Shown: positions 1 through 9,169 of the stretch, one piece after another | How the letters are laid out: each line of letters begins with the position of its first letter | Numbering within the stretch: position 1 is the stretch's first letter | Assembly (NCBI RefSeq): GCF_900176135.1 | Contig: NZ_FWWW01000049.1 | Span: forward strand, 1 to 64,000 | Direction of reading: 5' to 3' | Source: Hymenobacter roseosalivarius DSM 11622 | Lineage (GTDB): Bacteria; Bacteroidota; Bacteroidia; Cytophagales; Hymenobacteraceae | Length of the DNA stretch: 64,000 nt | The notes under the pieces: generated by a model | What the model was told of the DNA's origin: nothing | Database searches by the model: none | The model's input: only the letters and a program-made list of their open reading frames with translations | Made by a program: the position numbers and the translations under genes

Positions 1-251
1 TACCCGATGCGGTGATCGTAAATACGCCGCAGGTGTACTACCGCTTTCACGGCGTGCCGGTGCTGTACACATCGCCTTACGATGAGGCGTTTTTGCAGCG
101 CGTGGCCCAGGAAATTCAGGCAGAGCCCACGGTGAAAGAAGCCTATATCTACTTCAACAACGGCATCGGCGGAGCCGGTGTACTGAACGCACGGCAGCTA
201 CAGAAGCTACTGAACGCGGAGCCGGCAACCAGCGGGGCGCTTACAAGCTAG
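1..251 (+). CDS. DUF72 family protein, C-terminal fragment
   Basis: The frame is open from the left edge of the window and ends at TAG 249-251, so only the last 83 residues or so are visible. The run NTPQVYYRFHGVPVLY, followed by a Y-rich stretch ending YIYFNNGIGGAGVLNA, is the usual C-terminus of DUF72 (YecE-like) TIM-barrel proteins, whose biochemical role is not established. The GTG at 12 is internal, because the preceding codons PDAV also fit the family. Recognition is from the conserved C-terminal pattern only. Confidence 0.75.
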   Translation, partial: PDAVIVNTPQVYYRFHGVPVLYTSPYDEAFLQRVAQEIQAEPTVKEAYIYFNNGIGGAGVLNARQLQKLLNAEPATSGALTS

Positions 252-281
252 TAGGCGGGACCGTAGCAGCACAGGTGAGGC

Positions 282-869
282 TTAGGCAGCCGGTGAGTCG
301 GAGGCGGGAATAGGCAACGACGTTATCTTTTGCAACAGGCTGATCATGAGATGATATACTTCGCGTAACTCGGCCGGATCGATGATAGCAGCGTCCTCGG
401 TGAACATCAGGTAGACTTCCGCAGCGGGCCTTTCAGACGTAGGAGCTAGGCTCAGGCGCGCATTTGGGTGGCGCAGCAGGGTTTGGCGCAGGTGGGGGTC
501 GGCAAGCAGCAGGGCGCGGAGCGTATCGGCGCTGTTGGTGGTGATGATAAAGGTAGCATCCAGCTCCGGGTCGCCCAGCTCTATATCGGTGAGGCCGAGC
601 AGCTTGCCAATCTCATGCACCCAGTCCTGCTCGTGCATGGCGAAGCGCAGGGGCGTTTGGTTGGGGACCAAAGCGGTAAAGGCCGTGGTTTCGAAACCGC
701 CCTCAAAACCGCCCCCCAAGTCAATATCAATGGCCATGCGGATGTGGTAGCCTGCCTGCACCAGCTCTGCATCGTATTCAAATAATTCGCTTTGCTGGTT
801 GATATCGGCAGTCACCTGCTGCCATAGAGCATCCTCCGTATCGGCGGAAAAAACGCGGGGGGTATCCAT
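282..869 (-). CDS. hypothetical protein, 195 aa
   Basis: I do not recognise this gene. It encodes an acidic, probably cytoplasmic protein of 195 residues with no signal peptide or membrane segment. It has a glycine-rich turn GGGFEGGFETT near residue 53, a central segment HEQDWVHEIGKLLGL and a C-terminal leucine-rich helix. Codon use matches its neighbours and the start ATG is well defined (MDTPRVF). It faces the DUF72 gene tail to tail and is followed upstream by the SDR gene on the same strand after about 110 bases. No function is proposed. Confidence 0.7.
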   Translation of the reverse strand: MDTPRVFSADTEDALWQQVTADINQQSELFEYDAELVQAGYHIRMAIDIDLGGGFEGGFETTAFTALVPNQTPLRFAMHEQDWVHEIGKLLGLTDIELGDPELDATFIITTNSADTLRALLLADPHLRQTLLRHPNARLSLAPTSERPAAEVYLMFTEDAAIIDPAELREVYHLMISLLQKITSLPIPASDSPAA

Positions 870-977
870 GATTTTGAAGAGTAGAAAGTTAGGTGGTCGG
901 CTCGCGGGAGCCTTTGGTACAAATAAAAACGCCCCCCGGCCAAATTGGTTGGGAGGCGTTCTCAGCGGAGGGTTGGT

Positions 978-1769
978 TTAGCGTCTGGCACTTTGCAATT
1001 GCGTGTTCATCAGGGTGGCCAGCATGGAATCGGGGAGAACTAGGCTGGAGAAAAAGTTGAATTTGGCGCTGACGGTGGGCAGTGAGCGGGCCGCGCCTTC
1101 CATCATATCGTCGTAGCCGCCCTCGGCCACCGCGCGGGCCGACGCCGGGTGGCTGGCGGCGCGGGTATGCTCGGCGTGGGCCACATGGAAGAAGTTAGTA
1201 TCGGTGGGCGGTGGGCACAGAATGGTCATCGTGACGGCCGATTTCTGCTGCTTCAGCTCGTGCTGTATTGCCTCGGTGAAGCTGAGCACGAAGGCCTTGG
1301 TGGCGGCGTACACGGCCTGGCAGGGGCTGGGCGAAAACGAGGCAATGGAACCTAGCTGCAAAATCTTGCCTGAGTTGCGCGCCACCATATCGCGCAGATA
1401 CAGCTTGGTCAGGTGCACGAGCGAGGCCGTGTTTACCTGAATCATGTTCAGCTCGGTAGCGATGTCGGTATCCGTGAAATAGCCGGTTTCGCCAAAGCCG
1501 GCATCGTTCACCAGGGCGTCAATCTGGAGCCCGCGCTGGGTGGTTTCGGCGTAGATCTGCTCAGGCGTTTCGGGGCGGCTCAGGTCGAAGGGCAGCAGCA
1601 CGATGTCGACGCCCTCAAATTCCTGATGGAGCAGGCGGGCGGCTTCCTTCAACTCATCGAGATGGCGGGCCACGAGCACGACGCGGTAATCGTCGCGGGC
1701 GAAGCAGCGGGCCAGCTCCAGACCAATGCCGCTGGAGGCACCGGTGATCAAGGCGGTTTCGTTGTTCAT
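978..1769 (-). CDS. short-chain dehydrogenase/reductase (SDR)
   Basis: This is a classical SDR of 263 residues, an NAD(P)-dependent oxidoreductase. The nucleotide-binding motif TGASSGIG lies at residues 9-16, the NAG-type motif appears as NDAG at 88-91, and the catalytic Ser lies in GSIAS around 141-144. The YAATK motif supplies Tyr154 and Lys158. The arginine in VLVARH after the second strand suggests NADP preference, by family knowledge. The C-terminal part resembles the DltE/YqjQ-like SDR group, whose substrates are largely unknown. The gene is monocistronic by appearance. Confidence 0.9.
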   Translation of the reverse strand: MNNETALITGASSGIGLELARCFARDDYRVVLVARHLDELKEAARLLHQEFEGVDIVLLPFDLSRPETPEQIYAETTQRGLQIDALVNDAGFGETGYFTDTDIATELNMIQVNTASLVHLTKLYLRDMVARNSGKILQLGSIASFSPSPCQAVYAATKAFVLSFTEAIQHELKQQKSAVTMTILCPPPTDTNFFHVAHAEHTRAASHPASARAVAEGGYDDMMEGAARSLPTVSAKFNFFSSLVLPDSMLATLMNTQLQSARR

Positions 1770-1861
1770 AGCAGAAAGGGTTTAGGGTGAATGATTCGCT
1801 ATATAAGTTACTGATAAACAGGGAAAGTAATTTGAAAAAAAGGCGGCCTGAGCAGGAGCGG

Positions 1862-1900
1862 ACAAAAAAAGCGGGTCGGCCCAACATGGGCCGACCCGCT
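1862..1900 (-). terminator. rho-independent terminator of the prolyl oligopeptidase gene
   Basis: A perfect 14-bp stem (arms 1870-1883 and 1887-1900, loop ACA) is followed on the minus strand by a T7 tract, 24 bases beyond the stop of the minus-strand peptidase gene. Stem, loop and U tract are all visible. Confidence 0.9.
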
Positions 1901-1923
1901 TTCGCGTCTGAAACTAAGCCTTG

Positions 1924-4050
<2,127 letters not shown>

Positions 4051-4074
4051 TGTGTGTAGGCTTGGTGAGCAATA

Positions 4075-4097
4075 ACTTCCGGTAAAATACCGGAAGT
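4075..4097. promoter_or_regulatory. 23-bp palindrome upstream of the prolyl oligopeptidase start
   Basis: Two 10-base arms (4075-4084 and 4088-4097) pair perfectly around AAA. The site is 25 bases upstream of the ATG at 4050, with no T tract. It could be an operator or a leader hairpin; no regulator is identified. Confidence 0.4.
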
Positions 4098-4130
4098 AAA
4101 TCAGTTTTGCCTGCTACTCTTTTCATTCCC

Positions 4131-4232
4131 GTCGTGAAGACGCGTATTGGCGTTTCAATCGTCGCGGGCGTTGTGTAGGTGAACGGCACGGAATCAGTCG
4201 TTCAACGACGAGACACAACTATATGTCTCTAC
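4131..4232. repeat. degenerate copy of the GTAGAGACGCG-type palindromic repeat
   Basis: This region starts with a diverged GAAGACGCGTATTGGCGTTT, contains the inner module TCGTTCAACGACGAGAC, and ends with the arm ATGTCTCTAC. The same modules occur in the elements near 33.3, 38.9 and 53.6 kb. It fills the gap between the prolyl oligopeptidase and the small membrane ORF. Confidence 0.6.
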
Positions 4233-4262
4233 CTCGTTCTTGCAGCCCTTGGTATAGCTTGC

Positions 4263-4379
4263 TTAGCTATCGCACCTGAATACAAAGTAAGCCACTACTG
4301 CGACCAATGCCAGCGAGCCGAAGCGAATCAGGAGAAATACCCACGCGGGAAGCTCGGGGCCTTTGGAATTTTGCAGCAT
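4263..4379 (-). CDS. putative 38-aa single-span membrane protein
   Basis: A short frame begins at ATG 4379 and ends at TAA 4263. It encodes 38 residues: a polar start MLQNSKGPELPAW, one hydrophobic span of about 20 residues (VFLLIRFGSLALVAVVAYF), and a short tail ending RCDS. The start is 21 bases beyond the stop of the NUDIX gene on the same strand, so it would be the last gene of the pfkB-NUDIX unit. I do not know a family for it. Evidence is limited to the hydrophobicity pattern and position. Confidence 0.5.
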   Translation of the reverse strand: MLQNSKGPELPAWVFLLIRFGSLALVAVVAYFVFRCDS

Positions 4380-4399
4380 AATAAAGTTGAAAAATCGGG

Positions 4400-4828
4400 C
4401 TACTCAGCCAGTAGTTGCTGGTACTTGAGCCAGTCGAAAATCAGCTGGTCGACGGCCGATACCTGGGGGCGATGACGGTAGGTTAGCCATATTACCTCTT
4501 CAATTTCGGCGGCGGGCTGAATGGTGCCCGTGTAGCGGGCACCGTAGCAGGTCATCCGCACCTGCACATCCGGCGCGTGGCCGTGGGCGGGTGCCTCGAA
4601 GGTGCCCCGGTACACAATGCTTTCTACTAACAGCTCCACCGTCAGCTCCTCCCTGATTTCGCGCAGCAGCGTCTGCTCGTCGGTTTCGCCGGTCTCGCGC
4701 TTGCCGCCCGGAATGTAGTAGCGGTCTTTGCCGCGGCTGCGCGTGCTCAATAGTTTGCCTTCGTGCAGGTGCAGCCAGGCTATTTTGTCAATCAGTTTCT
4801 GACTGGGGGGCATTTTGTTTTCCGGCAT
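4400..4828 (-). CDS. NUDIX hydrolase
   Basis: The NUDIX box GKRETGETDEQTLLREIREE is present with all acidic metal ligands; the final family glycine is replaced (ELTV). Such enzymes hydrolyse nucleoside diphosphates linked to another group; the substrate cannot be read from sequence. I place the start at ATG 4828 (MPENKMPPSQ) because this ATG shares its A with the TGA stop of the upstream pfkB-like gene (TGATG), which implies coupled translation. A longer in-frame start at 4870 would lie inside pfkB. The resulting 142-residue length is normal for the family. Confidence 0.88.
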   Translation of the reverse strand: MPENKMPPSQKLIDKIAWLHLHEGKLLSTRSRGKDRYYIPGGKRETGETDEQTLLREIREELTVELLVESIVYRGTFEAPAHGHAPDVQVRMTCYGARYTGTIQPAAEIEEVIWLTYRHRPQVSAVDQLIFDWLKYQQLLAE

Positions 4829-5787
4829 CAGCTGAATGCTTTTTCCCGCGGCATGGTTTGGAGCAGCCACTGATAGAGCTTGTCCACGTCTTTTTTGTGG
4901 AATAGCTCAGTGCCCGGATTCATAGTGGCGGCTGTGCCGCAGGCCACACCCAGCCGTATTACTTCGCGCAGCGGAAGCCCGGCAGACAGGGCATGGACCA
5001 TACCAGCCACCATGCTGTCGCCTGCGCCCACAGTACTGCGTTTTTTGACGGCGGGAGCCGGTACGTGGTCAACTAGGTCTTGCGAGATAAGGCAAGCGCC
5101 TTGCGGACCCATAGAGGCGGCCACCAGCGTGCATTTGTTGTCGCCGATTAATTCTCTGGCGGCTTCGGCTACGCAGGCGCTGTCCAGCTCACTCGCGCCT
5201 ACCAACCGGCTCAGCTCCCCCAGGTTGGGCTTGATCAGGTATACGCCACCCGCTTCCACTAAGCGCTGGAGCGCTGGTCCGGAGGTATCAACCACCACCT
5301 TCACCCCCGCCTGGTTGGCTGCCTGTACGATGGCCACCAGGAAATCGGGCTCAACGCCGGGGGGCAAGCTGCCGCTGATAATCAGAAACTCGGGGCGCGG
5401 CGCAATGGACCGCAGCGCATCCAGTATGCGCAGCTGCTCCGCCGCCGATAGCTCGCGGCCTGGCATGCCGAAGCGGTATTGCTGGTTGGAGGAAGTATCA
5501 ACCACGATAAAGTTTTCGCGGGTCCAGCCAGCCGTTTCTATGGGGTGTTGCGCGATGCCTTCTTCCGTGAGCAGATGCTGAAGCAGCGAGCCAATGGGGC
5601 CACCCGCCGGAAACACCGCCAACGTATCGCTGCCCAGCCGCCGTAGTGCCCGCGACACGTTGATGCCGCCACCACCGGGCTCAAATTTGGGCGTGGCACA
5701 GCGCAGCTTATGCTCAGGCACAATTTTATCAACGGAAGTGCTCTTGTCTACCGTCGGGTTCAGGGTAAGCGTAACGATGGATTTCAT
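4828..5787 (-). CDS. pfkB: PfkB-type 6-phosphofructokinase
   Basis: This 319-residue ribokinase-family sugar kinase closely follows E. coli PfkB (minor phosphofructokinase II). The N-terminus TLTLNPTVDKSTSVDKI is followed by KLRCATPKFEPGGGGINVSR, where the substrate-binding Gly stretch lies near residue 40. The catalytic motif VGAGDSM places the base at Asp257, almost the same position as in E. coli. It would phosphorylate fructose 6-phosphate (less likely tagatose 6-phosphate or fructose 1-phosphate). It is translationally coupled to the NUDIX gene downstream and lies beside a polyphosphate kinase, all on the same strand. Confidence 0.88.
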   Translation of the reverse strand: MKSIVTLTLNPTVDKSTSVDKIVPEHKLRCATPKFEPGGGGINVSRALRRLGSDTLAVFPAGGPIGSLLQHLLTEEGIAQHPIETAGWTRENFIVVDTSSNQQYRFGMPGRELSAAEQLRILDALRSIAPRPEFLIISGSLPPGVEPDFLVAIVQAANQAGVKVVVDTSGPALQRLVEAGGVYLIKPNLGELSRLVGASELDSACVAEAARELIGDNKCTLVAASMGPQGACLISQDLVDHVPAPAVKKRSTVGAGDSMVAGMVHALSAGLPLREVIRLGVACGTAATMNPGTELFHKKDVDKLYQWLLQTMPREKAFS

Positions 5788-5940
5788 GAGGTAAGAATCA
5801 GTGCCAGTTGCTTGCCCAAAAATGCTTCAGCCAATGGTCACTACCCGTTTACTGGCCTCGGGGCTCGGGGTTGCGCTGTGCCTGTTCAGAAGCTGGAGCA
5901 AACATATTTAAATCAGGTAGAGACGCGACTTATAGCCGCG

Positions 5941-6717
5941 CTATTCCGGCTTGTGCTTTTCGGCCTTGGTGGGCGGAAACCGCGGGTCCATGTCCTGTAA
6001 GGTTTGGCACAGCGTTTTGGCCACCACGTAGGCCTTGTACCAGTTCTGATCGGAGGGCACGATCGTCCAGGGGCACGACTTGGGGCTGCAATGGCGGAAA
6101 ACGTCTTCGTACACGTCGCGGTATTCGGGCCACTGTTTGGCTTTGTCTTCGTCGCCGGCCTCATATTTCCACTGTTTGGTCGGGTCGTGCACGCGCTCGG
6201 TCAGGCGTTCGCGCTGCTCCTTTTCCGAGACGTGCAGGTAGAATTTCAGCACCGTCGTACCGGCCTGCTGGAGCAGGTTTTCGAAAGCATTGATGGCCTC
6301 GAAGCGGTGTTTGGCTTCCTTCTCATCGATGAGGCCCAGCACGCGCGTGATGAGCACATCTTCGTAGTGGGAGCGGTTGAAGACGTGAATCATGCCGGTG
6401 CGCGGGGTATGATGATGCACGCGCCACAGAAAATCGTGGGCCAGCTCCTCTTCGGTGGGTTCCTTAAACGCATGTACCTGCACGCCCTGTGGGTTGATGC
6501 CGCTGAAGACCCGCCGAATCAGGCCGTCTTTGCCGCTGGCGTCCATGCCTTGCAATACTACTAGCACGCTCCGGCGATTTTCGGCGTAGAGCCGGTACTG
6601 CAATTCCCCCAAATCCTCTCTGATGCGCTCCAGCTCACTCTCGGTGTCTTCTTTCTCAACGCCCCCCGGTGCCCGGGAGGGAGCCTTGAGCAGGTTGTAG
6701 GCAGCAGGAGTTTTCAT
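5941..6717 (-). CDS. polyphosphate kinase 2 (PPK2) family protein
   Basis: This 258-residue protein has the single-domain PPK2 layout. Walker A GMDASGKDG is at residues 57-65, followed by the lid region HAFKEPTEEELAHDFLWRVH and the PPK2 hallmark FNRSHYEDV at 113-121. PPK2 enzymes transfer phosphate between polyphosphate and nucleotides. Class I enzymes phosphorylate nucleoside diphosphates and class III also use monophosphates; the class is not resolved here. It lies about 150 bases upstream of pfkB on the same strand, and the gap holds a fragment of an interspersed repeat (GTAGAGACGCG near 5919). Confidence 0.9.
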   Translation of the reverse strand: MKTPAAYNLLKAPSRAPGGVEKEDTESELERIREDLGELQYRLYAENRRSVLVVLQGMDASGKDGLIRRVFSGINPQGVQVHAFKEPTEEELAHDFLWRVHHHTPRTGMIHVFNRSHYEDVLITRVLGLIDEKEAKHRFEAINAFENLLQQAGTTVLKFYLHVSEKEQRERLTERVHDPTKQWKYEAGDEDKAKQWPEYRDVYEDVFRHCSPKSCPWTIVPSDQNWYKAYVVAKTLCQTLQDMDPRFPPTKAEKHKPE

Positions 6718-6890
6718 CGGTTCAGGGTTGAGTAATTGCTTACTCAGGTACGCGAAGCAGGCCAGGAGGTTAAGCTGAGCCCTAACAACTCCGGCTTTTC
6801 ACTCAACGTAGGTTTGGATTGGTCGCTAGGGTAGCGAAGAAAGCTGAAAAAGCCCCCCGAATGAAAACCGCCTCGGCGGCTCGGCCATTG

Positions 6891-7631
6891 CTACATGGTA
6901 GCCGATGGGCGTGGACGCAGGGCGCTGAGGGCTACGCCAATCTTGACGCCCGCCGGGAAGTAGAAGCCCTGGTGCCCATAATTGGAGGAACCGGAGCGGT
7001 ATTGTCTGCCTTCAATAGCTGAATTGGAGTGACTTTGGCGCCAGCCCAGGCCCATGAACAGGTCGATAAAAACGGGACCGGGCGGTAGTGGAGCCTGGTA
7101 GCCTACCTGCATGGAGCCGCCGTAGCGGATGATTTTTTCGGTGAAGCGCACGGGGCCGTATTCGTAGTAGGGCAGGTTGCCGGGGCCTTGGATTTCGCGC
7201 CAGCTGCTCCGATGAAAAGTCATCAGGAAGTGCTGAAAATGCGGACCGTAGCTTACGTACAAGCCCGCGGGGAAGGCCGCCCTGGCGGGCACGACATAGA
7301 AGCGGTGCTGGCCTTGCACACCAAAGCCGCGCACCGACTCATCCTCGTTCAGTGGGTTGGCACTTCGAGCCCCATCGGGCCGACCAGTGGGGCCGTAATA
7401 CAACTGCGGGGTAAGCGTGAGGCTCTGCTGCGGATGGCGGGCTCGTTGATGCTCTACTTCCAGCCAATACCCACTCATCACCACATGCTGGGGGGCAAAT
7501 TTGAGGGATGAAGCGTTCAGCACAGGCAGATTTTGCCCCCCAGCCCTCAAACTAAAGCTCAGCAAGGCCAGCGCCAGCCACAGGCCACCCCAGCGCGGTG
7601 CTGGGGGGCAAATTTGCAGGGGAGCAGCCAT
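6891..7631 (-). CDS. secreted or outer-membrane protein of unknown function
   Basis: I do not recognise a named family. The 246-residue product has a hydrophobic N-terminal stretch (GLWLALALLSFSLRAGGQ) resembling a signal peptide. Alternating polar and hydrophobic strands rich in Tyr, Gly and aromatics follow (YYGPTGRP, FYVVPARAAFPAGLYVSYGPHF), suggesting a small beta-barrel. Its ATG at 7631 overlaps the TAA of the upstream LVIVD gene (TAATG), so the two are coupled and may act together at the outer membrane. Two copies of the GGGGGGC motif lie in its first 140 bases. Confidence 0.75.
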   Translation of the reverse strand: MAAPLQICPPAPRWGGLWLALALLSFSLRAGGQNLPVLNASSLKFAPQHVVMSGYWLEVEHQRARHPQQSLTLTPQLYYGPTGRPDGARSANPLNEDESVRGFGVQGQHRFYVVPARAAFPAGLYVSYGPHFQHFLMTFHRSSWREIQGPGNLPYYEYGPVRFTEKIIRYGGSMQVGYQAPLPPGPVFIDLFMGLGWRQSHSNSAIEGRQYRSGSSNYGHQGFYFPAGVKIGVALSALRPRPSATM

Positions 7632-8947
7632 TACTTAGCCGTAATTGGTAGAAAGCTTAGCTGCTGCAATTGGGCACCGGCGTAACTGTATTGGTACAAG
7701 CCATTGGAGCCGATGGCCAGCAGCGTACCGTCATTAGGAATCACGTCGGTGACGGCCACCTTGTAGTGCTGCTTCTGCGTCAGCAAAGGGGCCTGACTGG
7801 TATCGAAAGTTTTCAGACCATCGGAGTCGCATACGAAGAGCTGGTTCTTGTCTACTCCCAGGCCTTGCGGGCCCGTCATCGGGTAGGTGCGCGCTAGTTT
7901 GGGGTTGCTAAGGTTCGTGAGATCAATCACTTGCAGCTCATTGACTTGCATACCGCCGCCCCGGCAGAACATGGGGCCGGTGCGCAGGGTCACGTAGGCG
8001 AAGCGGCCGTCGACCACCACTGGGTCGCAGCTCATGACGTGCTGAAAGTAAGATACCTGGCGCGGCGACTTAGGCGTGGCGACGTCATAAATGTACATGC
8101 CGCGCTGGGTGCCCAGAAACAGGTAATGGTCGTAGGGAAAGATGGTTTCGACGCCAAACATCAGAGGCAATTTGGGGCCGGGCGCGGGCGCGGCGGGCAA
8201 AGCAAGATCGAAGAGGCGCAGGCTGCTCTCATCCACGGTATAAAGCATGTCGTCGAGCACCGCAAATCGGGCCAGGGAGCCGGCCTTGCCCGTACCAGCC
8301 GCGCCGGGGGCCGAATTAGCGGTGGGGGAGCTGTTAAATGCCGTTCGCGCACCCCAATCCAGGGCCGGATTGTAGGCCATGGTGCTTGTTCGTTTCTGCC
8401 ACCCCACTACCACCGTATTCGCGGGCCAGCTGGCGGGCAGGCAGTCGGAATGCACGCCCAGCCTTTCGGGCATTGGCAGCTCGCGGAAGGCCTCGCGCAC
8501 GCGACTGACCACCTTTACCGCCAGCGGATTACTGATGTCAATGGTGACCAGATCGGGGCCGTTGTCGGCGTAGAGCAGATTGCCTTTTATCGCAATATCC
8601 ACGTTGCCCGGAATGCGCAGGAAGCTGACGATACGCGGATTTTTTGGATCCTGGTTATCAATTACATGCACGCCTTCGTAGCGCTCATTCACGAACACGT
8701 AGCGGCCGTGCAGATAGATCTTGCCGGTGTTGTGCATGGCCTGGGCCGGTCGCGCGGCCACCGATCCTTCCAGCGCCGGGCGCGTCATCAGCAGGGGGCA
8801 ATAGGCGGTCTGTACATAACTGCCCGTGCCGGACCAGCGGAAGCCTGCGACGTCGCCCGGCTGTGGAGTTTCGTCAGATTCATCGGAGCAGGCACCCATG
8901 CCCAGCAGCACGACGCAGCTGAGCAGGTATTTGTAAAATCTGACCAT
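7631..8947 (-). CDS. LVIVD-repeat beta-propeller lipoprotein
   Basis: The predicted product is 438 residues from ATG 8947. I prefer this start to the longer frame because MVRFYKYLLSCVVLLGMGACSDE is a clear lipoprotein signal with the lipobox ending GAC. The body has repeated units of the type GRYVFVNERYEGVHVIDNQD...PRIVSFLRIPG and LLYADNGPDLVTIDISNP, the LVIVD repeat that folds as a beta-propeller. It is therefore probably exposed at the cell surface or periplasm and used for binding. The downstream barrel-like gene overlaps its stop. A palindrome at 9071-9096 may belong to its leader. Confidence 0.88.
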   Translation of the reverse strand: MVRFYKYLLSCVVLLGMGACSDESDETPQPGDVAGFRWSGTGSYVQTAYCPLLMTRPALEGSVAARPAQAMHNTGKIYLHGRYVFVNERYEGVHVIDNQDPKNPRIVSFLRIPGNVDIAIKGNLLYADNGPDLVTIDISNPLAVKVVSRVREAFRELPMPERLGVHSDCLPASWPANTVVVGWQKRTSTMAYNPALDWGARTAFNSSPTANSAPGAAGTGKAGSLARFAVLDDMLYTVDESSLRLFDLALPAAPAPGPKLPLMFGVETIFPYDHYLFLGTQRGMYIYDVATPKSPRQVSYFQHVMSCDPVVVDGRFAYVTLRTGPMFCRGGGMQVNELQVIDLTNLSNPKLARTYPMTGPQGLGVDKNQLFVCDSDGLKTFDTSQAPLLTQKQHYKVAVTDVIPNDGTLLAIGSNGLYQYSYAGAQLQQLSFLPITAK

Positions 8948-9070
8948 AGCAATAAGGTAGCTTGAGTGAAAGGAAAAAAGCTCGGCGCGAAGCAGCAACG
9001 ACATTGCTGTGACTTCCTTTCTGGGAGCCACATAGCAGGCGAAATGGTTGCACGGCCTTTGGCAAAAAAA

Positions 9071-9096
9071 ATGTCATGCACAGCACAGCATGACAT
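9071..9096. promoter_or_regulatory. inverted repeat upstream of the LVIVD gene
   Basis: Nine-base perfect arms (9071-9079, 9088-9096) flank an 8-base spacer. It lies about 125 bases before the LVIVD start and beyond the terminator of the upstream peptidase, so it is placed as a possible operator or leader hairpin. No regulator is identified. Confidence 0.35.
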
Positions 9097-9111
9097 TCTC
9101 AGACAGTGGCC

Positions 9112-9142
9112 AAAAAAAGAACCGCGCCATCGGCGCGGTTCT
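9112..9142 (-). terminator. rho-independent terminator of the S9 peptidase gene
   Basis: An 11-bp stem (9118-9128 and 9132-9142, loop ATC) is followed on the minus strand by T7. It lies about 28 bases past the stop of the minus-strand peptidase gene at 9170. Confidence 0.9.
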
Positions 9143-9169
9143 GTAAGTTAGAAGGCAGAAAGGTTTTTG

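Noticed and set aside
4179..4475. 98-codon plus-strand frame
   Set aside because: It spans a repeat, the opposite strand of the small membrane ORF and the end of the NUDIX gene; composition is not protein-like.
7931..8965. 344-codon plus-strand frame opposite the LVIVD gene
   Set aside because: It mirrors the real minus-strand gene, whose protein has clear repeats and a lipoprotein signal; the plus-strand translation is His/Gly/Ala-rich with no recognisable domain.
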